Positions 21,770-31,958 of a DNA stretch of 31,977 bases are shown one piece after another. The stretch is taken from NCBI GenBank assembly GCA_002493905.1, contig DLAJ01000014.1:1-31977 (forward strand). Direction: 5' to 3'. How positions within the stretch are numbered: position 1 is the stretch's first letter; every line of letters starts with the position of its first letter. The stretch comes from Lachnospiraceae bacterium UBA7050 (GTDB lineage: Bacteria > Bacillota > Clostridia > Lachnospirales > Lachnospiraceae). The notes under the pieces were generated by a model that searched no databases, was not told where the DNA came from, and saw nothing but the letters and a program-made list of their open reading frames with translations. The position numbers and the translations under genes were made by a program.

Positions 21770-23318
21770 ACCGTATTATGAGATCGTATTCGGTATAGCG
21801 CGCGGTGCCGGTCAGCTGATCACAGGGGCAGCGCTTGCCATGCTGTGCAGACACTTTTTTGCGGACAGAAAGGCGGCGCGGCGTGTGTGGTGGGTCGGTG
21901 CGGCTTATCTTGTCGTGGTGCTTCTGTTTTTGTATGTACCGTTCAATATGTACGCATTTGCCGTGTATTTATTATGCTTTTCATCAGCGTATCTTACCTT
22001 ATGCTGTCTGGAAAAAGAAAACAGTCGTGTCTGGTTTTTTTTATGTTTTACCTTTTTTACGATACGATGGCTGTCGGTCTCCGTGTCGCAGAATCTGTGC
22101 TTCTTTATAGAGATGCGCCTGGAAGGCTGGATGATGATGAATTTGGAAATATCTCCGGAACATATGCGGCAGATACTGTTTTTCAGCTTTACCTTTTTCC
22201 GAATTTTAGAGTGCGCATTATTCATCCTGATCCTGTCCGTTGTTTGCAAGGGAATTGTGAAGCTGTTCTTTTTTAAGCGGAGCGGAATGAGGCGGAAGGA
22301 ACTGTTTCTGCTGATGATACCGTCCTTGATGGGCATTCTCTGCTATATTTGGACCGGGCGGAGCGTCAAAGTGGTTTTGGAAGAGACCAATCTGTATATA
22401 GATGATATGGATCCGATGTACCGCCCGATAGAGTTTGGTATGCAGGTGCTGCTGCTGGCGGCGGTCATGGCGATGTTGTATTTATATCAGAGGTTAAAAC
22501 AGGAGCAGGGGAAAACGCAGAGCGACAGACTTCTTTTGCAGGAGATGCGCAGTATGCGCGCGCATATTGAAGAGGTTGAGCGCCTGCATGAAGATTTAAG
22601 GGGAATGCGGCATGATATGAGGAATCATATCAGTGTTTTGAAGCGGCTGTTGGAGTGCGGCGAGCTTGCGCAGGCAAAGGACTACCTGGATTCGATGGGG
22701 CGTGCATGCGCCGGACAGCCGGCAGGTGAGAAGGAAAGCACAGAAGGCGGACAGCCGGGGAATGAGGAGGAAAGCGCCAAAAGAGGGAGGCAGGCACGGA
22801 ACGGAGAGCAGAGCGGTGTTAAACCGGAATCCGGTGCAGGCTCAGTGAGAACAGACGATACAAAACCGGGGCGGAAATTACTGGCGGAGGAAATACGGAC
22901 AGGTAATCCCGTGACCGATGTGATTCTGGCGGAACATCAACGAAGGATTGAGGCGGCCGGGGCCATGTTCCAATCGGACTTTCACTATCCTGATGATACG
23001 GCGGCGGATGCTTTTGACCTCAGTATCATATTGGACAACGCGCTGACAAACGCGCTGGAGGCGCTTCCGCAGCACGGCGTGATCTGTATCCGCAGCTTTC
23101 GAGAGCATCATGCTTATCTGATCGTGGTGGAAAATACGTTTGAGGGCGTGCTTGCTGCGAAGGGGGCGGAGGGACTGCCGATGACGACGAAGCAGCCTGC
23201 GGAAGCGCATGGTTTCGGACTGCGTCATATCAAAGCGGTCGCGGAGCATTATCACGGAGCAGTTACGATCGAACAGGAGGGAAGCCTTGTCCGGCTCAAT
23301 GTCATGCTGTGTATCTGA
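21750..23318 (+). CDS. GHKL (AgrC-like) sensor histidine kinase with long linker
   Basis: A 522-residue kinase starting with GTG behind GGAGGAGGAA. About six membrane helices occupy residues 15-250, as in AgrC-type peptide sensors. The dimerisation helix has the phospho-acceptor His288 in RGMRHDMRNHISVLK. The ATPase domain shows TGNPVTDVIL, the N box DLSIILDNALTNALEAL and the G box AHGFGLRHIKAVAEHYHG. Between the dimerisation helix and TGNP lies an extra stretch of about 60 residues (317-378) rich in Gly, Glu, Ser and Gln with an internal repeat (GQPAGEKES, GQPGNEEES). No peptide-pheromone (AgrD-type) gene is seen next to it, so the signal is unknown. Confidence 0.9.
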   Translation: MEAGEFEPYYEIVFGIARGAGQLITGAALAMLCRHFFADRKAARRVWWVGAAYLVVVLLFLYVPFNMYAFAVYLLCFSSAYLTLCCLEKENSRVWFFLCFTFFTIRWLSVSVSQNLCFFIEMRLEGWMMMNLEISPEHMRQILFFSFTFFRILECALFILILSVVCKGIVKLFFFKRSGMRRKELFLLMIPSLMGILCYIWTGRSVKVVLEETNLYIDDMDPMYRPIEFGMQVLLLAAVMAMLYLYQRLKQEQGKTQSDRLLLQEMRSMRAHIEEVERLHEDLRGMRHDMRNHISVLKRLLECGELAQAKDYLDSMGRACAGQPAGEKESTEGGQPGNEEESAKRGRQARNGEQSGVKPESGAGSVRTDDTKPGRKLLAEEIRTGNPVTDVILAEHQRRIEAAGAMFQSDFHYPDDTAADAFDLSIILDNALTNALEALPQHGVICIRSFREHHAYLIVVENTFEGVLAAKGAEGLPMTTKQPAEAHGFGLRHIKAVAEHYHGAVTIEQEGSLVRLNVMLCI

Positions 23319-23375
23319 AACTGGAGGCTTTCCTGTTACGCCACAACAAAGAAATGTTTGTTGACAACAAGATGA

Positions 23376-23403
23376 TAAAGGGTACGCCGCGCGCTGCCGA
23401 AAA
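23376..23403 (+). promoter_or_regulatory. Sigma-28 (SigD)-type promoter
   Basis: TAAA at 23376-23379 and GCCGAAAA at 23396-23403, 16 bases apart, match the flagellar sigma factor consensus (TAAA-N15/16-GCCGATAA) with one mismatch. It lies 74 bases before the FlxA-like gene, which fits because flxA of E. coli is sigma-28 dependent. A palindrome TTGTTGACAACAA (23358-23370) lies just upstream. Confidence 0.6.
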
Positions 23404-23477
23404 ACAGAATAGCGGCAGGGAATCAAAGAAGTGATGCTGTTATGATCTGTAAAAAAACAAACCATGGAGGGATTGGC

Positions 23478-24287
23478 ATGAAAGTAGAAAACGGGAACAG
23501 TACGGGCAGCGCCGGTGTAGTTATGCCGGGAGGGTTATTCGGTCAGGGCGATGACGCCCAGTCAAAAAGTATCCGAAAGCAGATAGAGCGGAAACAGCAG
23601 GAACTCTCGGAATTGTCTGGTAAAGAGGATGTGAGTCCTGAAGAAAAAATGAAAAAGCGGCAGGAGCTCGTAAAGGAGATTTCCGATCTGAATATGCAGC
23701 TTCGGCAGCACCAGATGGAAAAACATATGCAGGAAAAGGCGGAGCGTCAAAAAGAGCGGCAGAGAGCCGCGGAAGCATCTGGGAGTACGGGAAGCGCAGC
23801 GGGTAAACGGAGCGGGAATGCGGCAGCAGGGTTATCTGCAGAGGGAATGTCGGCAATGCTCTCGGCCGACGCGTCTATGGAGCAGGCGAAGGTGCAGGGC
23901 AGTGTCTCGAATAAAATGGAAAACCGCGCAGACATTCTAAAGTCAGAAATGAATCTTGAGAAAAGCGAAAAAGTGCTGCTGAGCAAGGAAGCTGCGCTTG
24001 CCGATGTGGAGAAAAAAGCGGAAAACGCGGCGAACGCGCAGGCAGGTTCGCTGCGCGAGGCAGTTGAGAGCGCGGAAAAGGCGGCGGAAGCGCAGCGCAG
24101 CAATCAAAGCGGGAATGTAAAGAAGGATCGTGGACCTAAAACAGAATCGGACAAAAAGGCCGAGGATAAGGAGCACGATGGAAAAGACGGAAGCGCAGAT
24201 GCAGAACAGGCAGAGGCGGCGGACAGTGCGGCGCAAAAAGAAAAATCACTGTCCGAGCAGTATCCTTCAGTGGATGTGCGGATATAA
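23478..24287 (+). CDS. FlxA-like protein
   Basis: A 269-residue hydrophilic protein. Residues about 30-85 carry the FlxA-like pattern: IRKQIERKQQELSELSG, then SPEEKMKKRQELVKEISDLNMQLRQHQ, a paired coiled coil with a Ser-Pro-Glu-Glu-Lys turn. The remainder is low complexity and rich in Ala, Glu, Lys and Ser, with predicted coiled coils (MNLEKSEKVLLSKEAALADVEKKAE). No signal peptide or membrane helix is seen. FlxA-like proteins are flagellar-regulon members of unclear role. The ATG at 23478 has GGAGGG 7 bases upstream. A sigma-28-type promoter lies upstream and a clear terminator downstream, so it is a single-gene transcript. Confidence 0.75.
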   Translation: MKVENGNSTGSAGVVMPGGLFGQGDDAQSKSIRKQIERKQQELSELSGKEDVSPEEKMKKRQELVKEISDLNMQLRQHQMEKHMQEKAERQKERQRAAEASGSTGSAAGKRSGNAAAGLSAEGMSAMLSADASMEQAKVQGSVSNKMENRADILKSEMNLEKSEKVLLSKEAALADVEKKAENAANAQAGSLREAVESAEKAAEAQRSNQSGNVKKDRGPKTESDKKAEDKEHDGKDGSADAEQAEAADSAAQKEKSLSEQYPSVDVRI

Positions 24288-24310
24288 TGAATATCAAAAA
24301 GAAGCTCAGG

Positions 24311-24347
24311 AGTCATGCAGGCGAAAAGATGTCTGCATGACTTTTTT
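24311..24347 (+). terminator. Rho-independent terminator after the FlxA-like gene
   Basis: AGTCATGCAG (24311-24320) pairs perfectly with CTGCATGACT (24333-24342), followed by a T-run to 24347. Confidence 0.92.
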
Positions 24348-24367
24348 ATAAATATTGAAAAAAGTGT

Positions 24368-24398
24368 TTGACATTCCACCGGGTGGAAGGTATATGGT
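24368..24398 (+). promoter_or_regulatory. MerR-type promoter with perfect dyad
   Basis: TTGACA (24368-24373) is a consensus -35. The spacer contains the perfect 7-1-7 palindrome TTCCACCGGGTGGAA (24374-24388). The -10 is TATATG (17-base spacer) or, more MerR-like, TATGGT at 24393 (19-base spacer). It lies 40-60 bases before the merR-type gene, so autoregulation is likely. Confidence 0.82.
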
Positions 24399-24435
24399 TA
24401 AGACAAATCTTGTGAGAAAGGGCGGTTAGCACACG

Positions 24436-25098
24436 ATGAAGATCAATGAGGTCGAGCAGCTTGCGGGCGTGACAAAAAAGAATATTCGTTTTTATGAGGA
24501 TAAGGGACTTCTGTCACCGAAGCGGCAGGCGCAGAACGGATACCGCGATTATACCGATGAGGATGTCGATATGCTGCTGCGGATTAAACTGCTGCGCAAG
24601 CTGTCGGTTCCGATCGAGGAGATCAGAAAACTTCAGGCGAAGCATATGACTTTGGAGGACTGCTTAAGGAGGCATGATATTTCGCTGGCGCGGGAGGAAA
24701 AGAATGTTGCGCAGATGCGTGAGGTCTGTGAAGAATTGATGCAGACCGGTGCAGAGTTTGAGTCTCTTCCGACCAAGGAGCTGCTCGCAGGACTGGAAGA
24801 CCGGGAGAAGGGAGGAATGAGGCTGATGAATGTGACGGCGACGGATTTAAGAAGAAAAAAGAAGATTGCCCCGCTGATCGTTGCGGGTGCGGTGACGCTG
24901 TTTATGATGGCGTTTCTGGTGTTCATCGTGATCGGATTTTTTTACGGGGGCGTGGAAGCAATGCCCGCGGCAGCAGTACCGTTCATGATCGCAGTGGTTT
25001 TGGTGCCGCTTGTGATCATTGGCGGAATTTTGCTGGCATTGCGGGAACGGCTAAAGGAGATCGGGAGCGGCGAGGAAGATGCCGCCGCAAAATACTGA
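24436..25098 (+). CDS. Membrane-anchored MerR-family regulator
   Basis: A 220-residue protein. Residues 1-70 are a MerR winged helix-turn-helix (INEVEQLAGVTKKNIRFYEDKGLLSPKR, then NGYRDYTDEDVDML), followed by a coiled-coil dimer helix (about 75-115). Instead of a ligand-binding domain, the C-terminus has two hydrophobic segments (about 143-168 and 175-202). The protein is therefore predicted to sit in the membrane with its DNA-binding part in the cytoplasm. No metal-binding Cys pair is seen. MerR proteins twist promoters with long spacers, and its own promoter has such a dyad. The inducer may be a membrane or envelope signal. Confidence 0.85.
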   Translation: MKINEVEQLAGVTKKNIRFYEDKGLLSPKRQAQNGYRDYTDEDVDMLLRIKLLRKLSVPIEEIRKLQAKHMTLEDCLRRHDISLAREEKNVAQMREVCEELMQTGAEFESLPTKELLAGLEDREKGGMRLMNVTATDLRRKKKIAPLIVAGAVTLFMMAFLVFIVIGFFYGGVEAMPAAAVPFMIAVVLVPLVIIGGILLALRERLKEIGSGEEDAAAKY

Positions 25099-25208
25099 AG
25101 GCGGACCGGATGGGGAAAGGCAGGGAAGACAGCTGGTATAGGACCTGACCCATAAGCGGAGACGAAAAGTAAGGAACGAAAGAGTAGGGAACGAAAAAAT
25201 AAGATGCC

Positions 25209-25232
25209 GAAAGGGAACCGGAAAGGGAACCG
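25209..25232. repeat. Short tandem repeat in purine-rich intergenic DNA
   Basis: GAAAGGGAACCG occurs twice in tandem at about 25209-25232, within a stretch (25140-25260) of related AAGGAACGAAA and GGGAACGAAA motifs. The 175-base gap between the merR and ybjQ-type genes contains nothing else recognisable. Confidence 0.6.
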
Positions 25233-25273
25233 ATTGGCAGGCAAAAGCGGTAAATATCAAGGAGGAAAAGAAT

Positions 25274-25588
25274 ATGCTGTTATTAGGTATTGATTATGTG
25301 CCGGGTAAAGAGATTGAGGCACTTGGAATGGTAAAGGGAACAACGGTAAGGGCAAAGAACATTGGGCGGGATTTCCTGTCAGGCATGAAAAATCTGGTGG
25401 GCGGGGAGATTACCGCTTATACGGAAATGCTTAACGAGGCGCGTTCCATTGCAATCAAGCGGATGGTGGATGAAGCGGAGGCGATTGGTGCGGACGCGAT
25501 CATTGGAATCATGTATGGGTCTTCACAGATCATGTCCGGCGCGGCGGAGATCATTGCATACGGAACGGCCGTAAAATTTCAGCTATAA
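25274..25588 (+). CDS. YbjQ/UPF0145-family protein
   Basis: A 104-residue protein spanning the full length of the YbjQ (UPF0145) family. GLDY-like GIDYVPGKEIEALGMVKG, then GGEITAYTEMLNEARSIAIKRM, EAEAIGADAIIGI and a final EIIAYGTAVKF are diagnostic. These small proteins form pentamers and were named heavy-metal-binding from structural similarity, but the function is not established. The ATG has AAGGAGG 10 bases upstream. The gene follows the merR-type regulator on the same strand and may be one of its targets. Confidence 0.88.
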   Translation: MLLLGIDYVPGKEIEALGMVKGTTVRAKNIGRDFLSGMKNLVGGEITAYTEMLNEARSIAIKRMVDEAEAIGADAIIGIMYGSSQIMSGAAEIIAYGTAVKFQL

Positions 25589-25608
25589 GCAGCAGACGGT
25601 GCGGACAA

Positions 25609-25632
25609 AACGGGAAGCAGGAGCTTCCCGTT
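25609..25632. other. Hairpin after the YbjQ-family gene
   Basis: AACGGGAAGC (25609-25618) pairs exactly with GCTTCCCGTT (25623-25632) around an AGGA tetraloop. No T-run follows, so termination is possible but unproven. Confidence 0.5.
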
Positions 25633-25700
25633 GATGGATGCCCGCGCATATGGAAATCAAAGAAAAGAATCATCGTTAATACATATGTAGGAGAACTGTC

Positions 25701-26528
25701 ATGGAAACTTGTGATGTGCTATACTTTTCGGATAAAGTGTTTGAAAATCTGATTTTTATTCCTGTGATCGTGAATGGCATAGAAGTGACGGCACTGTTTG
25801 ATACCGGAGCGGGTATGTCCTTTGTTTCAAAAAGCATTGTGGAACAGTTTGGAGAGCTACGGATGAAGTCATCTGTGACCGGGGGAAATAATCAGGGTAT
25901 CACGAATATCTATCAGACCATTTGTGTGGACAGCATTCAGATCGGAAATACGATATGGAAGGAACAAACGGTGGGTATCCTGCCGGATGAAGCGTTGGAC
26001 TTCGGAGAAGATTCTCAGCATAACCGGTTTCCAGCGTCAATGTTACTCGGATGGGACCTGATTTCCATGCTTTGCTGGGAAATGGACATGAACAAGAAAA
26101 TGGTTAGGATGTACCCCGGCGGAACAATGCCAAAAAATAACAGCTTGTCATGGGATTCTTTCCCTATCATAAATATGAATCATGACGGTTCCGACTATCC
26201 GATGGGGTTTGACAGCGGGCATACAGATTCTTTTCTTGATGATACGTGGACGATAAGACTGGGCGATCAGAAAGAGGCAGGCGCTGTGATACACGGCGTT
26301 GGTTCCGTCTCTGAGGAAGAAGTAAAAATCGTAGATGAATTTTCGTTTGCGATTGATAAAACGGATCTGAAACTGTATCAGATTGAAATTGTGCAGCATC
26401 CGGTATATGGTGCGGCCGGTCATCAAATCTGCGGACTTTTCGGGGCGGATATTGTATGCGGCGCAAAATGGGTCATAGATTATCAAAGCCGCTATTTCTC
26501 GATCAGTAATATCGTAGAAAATGAGTGA
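25701..26528 (+). CDS. Retropepsin-like aspartic protease, apparently two-lobed
   Basis: A 275-residue protein. The N-terminal half has a clear retropepsin active-site region: FIPVIVNGIEVTALFDTGAGMSFVS, with Asp34-Thr-Gly, and MLLGWDLISML as the later Leu/Gly strand of the fold. The C-terminal half repeats the layout with MGFDSGHTDSFL (Asp171-Ser-Gly) and CGLFGADIVCGAKWVIDY. Each half thus resembles one retropepsin monomer, and together they could form a pepsin-like intramolecular dimer; the second site is a DSG variant. There is no signal peptide or membrane helix, so it is predicted cytoplasmic. The ATG at 25701 follows TAGGAGAAC. Confidence 0.72.
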   Translation: METCDVLYFSDKVFENLIFIPVIVNGIEVTALFDTGAGMSFVSKSIVEQFGELRMKSSVTGGNNQGITNIYQTICVDSIQIGNTIWKEQTVGILPDEALDFGEDSQHNRFPASMLLGWDLISMLCWEMDMNKKMVRMYPGGTMPKNNSLSWDSFPIINMNHDGSDYPMGFDSGHTDSFLDDTWTIRLGDQKEAGAVIHGVGSVSEEEVKIVDEFSFAIDKTDLKLYQIEIVQHPVYGAAGHQICGLFGADIVCGAKWVIDYQSRYFSISNIVENE

Positions 26529-26601
26529 ATTTTCAGCAGAGCCTTTTATAACAATCATATTATAAATTGAGAACTCATTGGGATTTTAGAATTTCATGAT
26601 A

Positions 26602-26904
26602 TTAAAAACTACTCGGTGTATATCTGACAGTAACGATCATGACCATTTTTCTAACTTCATCAATACGATATACAATCGTAAAATTCTTAACAAAAAGTTG
26701 ACGATACCCCCGATTAGCGAAAGCACCCGTTCTTCTGATAGAACCCCGATAAGGCATCTCATCCAGACTCAAAATAGCATCTTCTAAAGCATCTGCCATC
26801 TTCTCTGCCGTACCTATTTCCTTAAAATCATCTGCGATATGATTGTAGATATCATCAAGGTCGCTAGATGCTCTCTGCATCAACTTTACAGAATATTTAG
26901 TCAA
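26602..26904 (-). CDS. RelE/ParE-superfamily toxin
   Basis: A 100-residue toxin of the RelE/ParE fold: SVKLMQRASSDLDDIYNHIADDF (N-terminal helices), LSLDEMPYRGS, and the C-terminal strands YRQLFVKNFTIVYRIDEVRKMVMIVTVRY. Members either cut mRNA on the ribosome or block gyrase; the conserved SDLDDIYNHIADDF helix and FVKNFTIVYRI favour the ParE-like branch. The preferred start is a TTG at 26904, because AGGAGG lies exactly 7 bases upstream inside the antitoxin gene. It then overlaps the antitoxin gene by 8 bases. Confidence 0.85.
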   Translation of the reverse strand: MTKYSVKLMQRASSDLDDIYNHIADDFKEIGTAEKMADALEDAILSLDEMPYRGSIRRTGAFANRGYRQLFVKNFTIVYRIDEVRKMVMIVTVRYTPSSF

Positions 26905-27160
26905 AATGCTTCCTCCTAAGTGATGCGAATGTCTCTTTTGCGTCAAGTAAAATACCTGTTGCTTCGTATTCTTCCTCGGCTTCTGAAATTGTATTGTCTA
27001 TAAGCTGTGTTTCCACTATCTGTTCATAGGTCTCTATGCTCATTACAACTAAATCGCCATACCCATTCTTTGTGATAAAAATAGGTTCCTTTACTGCATG
27101 GCAGGCATCTGATATATCATTTGTATTTCTTAAATCAGTAATTGGCCTAATCTGTGGCAT
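26897..27160 (-). CDS. Phd/YefM-family antitoxin
   Basis: An 87-residue antitoxin. The N-terminal half fits the Phd/YefM DNA-binding fold: IRPITDLRNTNDISDACHAVKEPIFITKNGYGDLVVMSIETYE. The C-terminal tail binds the toxin. ATG 27160 is chosen because GGAAGG ends 6 bases upstream; a GTG two codons earlier is less well placed. It precedes and overlaps the toxin gene, the usual order for this pair. An inverted repeat that overlaps its promoter suggests autorepression. Confidence 0.88.
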   Translation of the reverse strand: MPQIRPITDLRNTNDISDACHAVKEPIFITKNGYGDLVVMSIETYEQIVETQLIDNTISEAEEEYEATGILLDAKETFASLRRKHFD

Positions 27161-27178
27161 ATGCACCCTTCCTTTCTT

Positions 27179-27215
27179 TGTACATTATCATAACATAATT
27201 ATGTACATTTTGCAA
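27179..27215 (-). promoter_or_regulatory. Promoter and operator of the toxin-antitoxin pair
   Basis: On the minus strand, TTGCAA (27210-27215) and TATGAT (27187-27192) are 17 bases apart. The inverted repeat TGTACAT (27179-27185) and ATGTACA (27201-27207) spans the promoter, as expected for an antitoxin operator. Confidence 0.75.
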
Positions 27216-27468
27216 CGATAATATACTGTTCACGAAAAGGGCGGCCTGAGACTTAAAAATGTTTCCGTTAGCGGTTACCAATTTACAAGGCGTTCCGTTC
27301 ATGCTGCTTGTCACGGTGAACATTATATAATAGGAAAAATCTCCCACCTTAGATTGAGGTGGGAGATTTTTATGGCGAGTAACCCGCTTAGCTTAATGAC
27401 ATTAGGTTATCCCACCCTGCTTTTTTGACGGTTCGGTTATGCGTGCGATGCCGTCGACGGATATTCTG
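27216..27468. other. Intergenic region with no recognised gene
   Basis: This gap contains AT-rich DNA next to the antitoxin promoter, a stretch at 27236-27330 of unknown origin, and the hairpin at 27335-27371. I see no supported gene. The arrangement of a structured stretch followed by a strong hairpin could be a remnant of a mobile element, but nothing confirms it. Confidence 0.4.
27335..27371. terminator. Bidirectional terminator between copA and the toxin-antitoxin pair
   Basis: AAAAATCTCCCACCT (27335-27349) pairs perfectly with AGGTGGGAGATTTTT (27357-27371) around a 7-base loop. With A's on one side and T's on the other, it can terminate in both directions; on the minus strand it lies after copA. 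Confidence 0.85.
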
Positions 27469-30345
<2,877 letters not shown>

Positions 30346-30413
30346 GATAAGGGCGTTTCCTTTCCGTACAGTAAGTCCGGGACCTTTGCCGGACAGGATT
30401 TCTGGTTCATGAG

Positions 30414-30773
30414 TTATTTCATGAGTTTCTGGAGCGCGGCGCAGAGCTCGTCAACGGCGGCTTCGTTTCCACTGCGGATGTCTTCGGTCACGCAGCTTTT
30501 GATATGGCTGGTCAGCAGCTCGCGGTTAAATGCGTTCAATGCCGACTGCACGGCGCTGACCTGTGTGAGAATGTCCACGCAGTAGCGCTCATCGTCCACC
30601 ATCTTAAGGATGCCGCGAATCTGCCCTTCAATGCGGTTTAAGCGGTTGATCAGTGAGCGGTATTCCTCTTTGGAGCGGTGTTTATGCCGTTCGCATTCCG
30701 CGCAGTCTTTGCTGCAGTCCCTGCTGCATGAGGTCAAGTGCTGTTCTGACTGCTGTGCCTGTTCGTTTTCCAT
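30414..30773 (-). CDS. csoR: CsoR-family copper-sensing repressor
   Basis: A 119-residue all-helical repressor that releases DNA on binding Cu(I). The Cys-His-Cys ligand set is present with canonical spacing: Cys in ERYCVDIL, then His 25 residues later and Cys 4 further on in TSHIKSC. RLNRIEGQIRGILKMV is the family's first helix. An N-terminal extension of about 30 residues carries extra Cys and His (SCSRDCSKDCAECERHKH). ATG 30773 is preferred over ATG 30785 because GGAG lies 6 bases upstream. It precedes copA with a gap of 68 bases, and a CsoR-type operator lies upstream of its start. Confidence 0.92.
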   Translation of the reverse strand: MENEQAQQSEQHLTSCSRDCSKDCAECERHKHRSKEEYRSLINRLNRIEGQIRGILKMVDDERYCVDILTQVSAVQSALNAFNRELLTSHIKSCVTEDIRSGNEAAVDELCAALQKLMK

Positions 30774-30840
30774 ATCCGTCTCCATATCTCTGAATTTATA
30801 GGTTGTGCTAAAATATGTTTGGATATCCCGTGTGATGAAA

Positions 30841-30884
30841 AAAGCATATACCCATACGGGGTATACTTATACAATAGCACAGGA
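30841..30884 (-). promoter_or_regulatory. CsoR operator and promoter of the csoR-copA operon
   Basis: TATACCCATACGGGGTATA at 30847-30865 is a perfect 7-5-7 dyad of the CsoR operator type (TAnCCC-n-GGGnTA). On the minus strand TTGTAT lies upstream of it and TATATG (or TATGCT) just downstream, so the operator fills the promoter spacer. Confidence 0.85.
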
Positions 30885-30940
30885 TGCGCCGTGCGTCAAT
30901 ATGCCTTTGGAATTTAATTATTTTTGAAATTGAAAAAGTG

Positions 30941-30969
30941 TTGTAATATATAGTCCATTGTGCTATAAT
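30941..30969 (+). promoter_or_regulatory. Sigma-A-type promoter for the radical SAM gene
   Basis: TTGTAA (30941-30946) and TATAAT (30964-30969) are 17 bases apart. About 100 bases of leader follow before the start codon. Open frames in the leader are short, and no precursor peptide is visible. Confidence 0.8.
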
Positions 30970-31070
30970 ATTAAAAACGTCGAGAAGGTAGAGCGATAAG
31001 CAAAATTCATATTTTTCAGATATTATTATAAGACTATAAGGAGAAGCGACCGGACAGGAGGATATATATC

Positions 31071-31958
31071 ATGGAACGGTTTGTTTTTGATAATTTAATA
31101 TATCAATTGGATGTGGGTTCTTTATTACTAATGAATTTGATTAGCTTCCGGCGTGAAACGATAACAAGAGAGAGATTGGATAAGCTGCTATTGATAGAAT
31201 GCAAGCTTGAAGCAGGAAAAAATCTTTTCATAGAAGAGGAAAAATTTTTACAAGAGTTTTTAACCAAAAAGCAAATACTGTTGCCAGAGATAGTGAAGGA
31301 GGTGGATCGGCGGACAGAGAGGGAGTCGCGGCTTCATCTTTCAAAGTTTCCGGTCAGATCTATCACGTTTAATTTGACACATAGCTGTAATTTCAATTGT
31401 GATTATTGTTATCAAAAAAAATATAAGAAGAAACCCGAATATATGGAGAGCATGAGCGTTGAGGATATCCATTTGATTATGGAATATCTCCAATTGCCAC
31501 ATTTTGACGATACTGGGCTTGAAGAGATTGTAGTAAGCGGAGGCGAGTCCCTTCTCCCTTCTAATATTGCTACGATTAACGAAATCTGTGAACATGTCAC
31601 GGCAAAAAAGAAGATATTGTTTACGAATGGCAAGAATATTCTGGCATATAAGGATCGGGTTCGTTTTGAAGCTTTTGACGAAATTCAAGTATCTCTTGAT
31701 GGTTCGGATTCCGTGATTAGACAGGTCAACCGTTGTGACGATTGTTTTGATCAGATTATCGGTGGGATTCAATACCTACAGCAGATGAATAAGACGGTCA
31801 CAGTGGTAACGATGTGGACCCAATACCTACGCAGCCATGTAATAGAATATATAGATTTGCTGAAACATAGCAGGATACTGGAACAGCCAAACACGACGGT
31901 AAAATTTACACTGGTAAAGGATTATGATACGGGCTGTATGGATAAACATTTTTACTAG
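31071..31958 (+). CDS. Radical SAM protein, probably truncated
   Basis: A 295-residue protein with the radical SAM cluster motif CNFNCDYC (CxxxCxxC) at about residues 104-111 in FNLTHSCNFNCDYCYQKKY, and VVSGGESLLP for SAM binding. The roughly 95-residue N-terminal region resembles the leader-binding or linker part of peptide maturases. Enzymes with this layout usually run to 400-480 residues and end in a Cys-rich SPASM or twitch domain; here the frame stops at 31958, after GCMDKHFY, with no such domain. The ATG has AGGAGG 9 bases upstream. The DNA from about 30900 on is visibly richer in A+T. A truncated maturase or a shorter variant are both possible. Confidence 0.75.
   Translation: MERFVFDNLIYQLDVGSLLLMNLISFRRETITRERLDKLLLIECKLEAGKNLFIEEEKFLQEFLTKKQILLPEIVKEVDRRTERESRLHLSKFPVRSITFNLTHSCNFNCDYCYQKKYKKKPEYMESMSVEDIHLIMEYLQLPHFDDTGLEEIVVSGGESLLPSNIATINEICEHVTAKKKILFTNGKNILAYKDRVRFEAFDEIQVSLDGSDSVIRQVNRCDDCFDQIIGGIQYLQQMNKTVTVVTMWTQYLRSHVIEYIDLLKHSRILEQPNTTVKFTLVKDYDTGCMDKHFY

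Noticed and set aside
27236..27468. Remnant of an IS200/IS605-type element or guide RNA
   Set aside because: The stretch ends in a strong hairpin, as such elements may, but I see no transposase or TnpB coding remnant. The hairpin is explained as the copA terminator.
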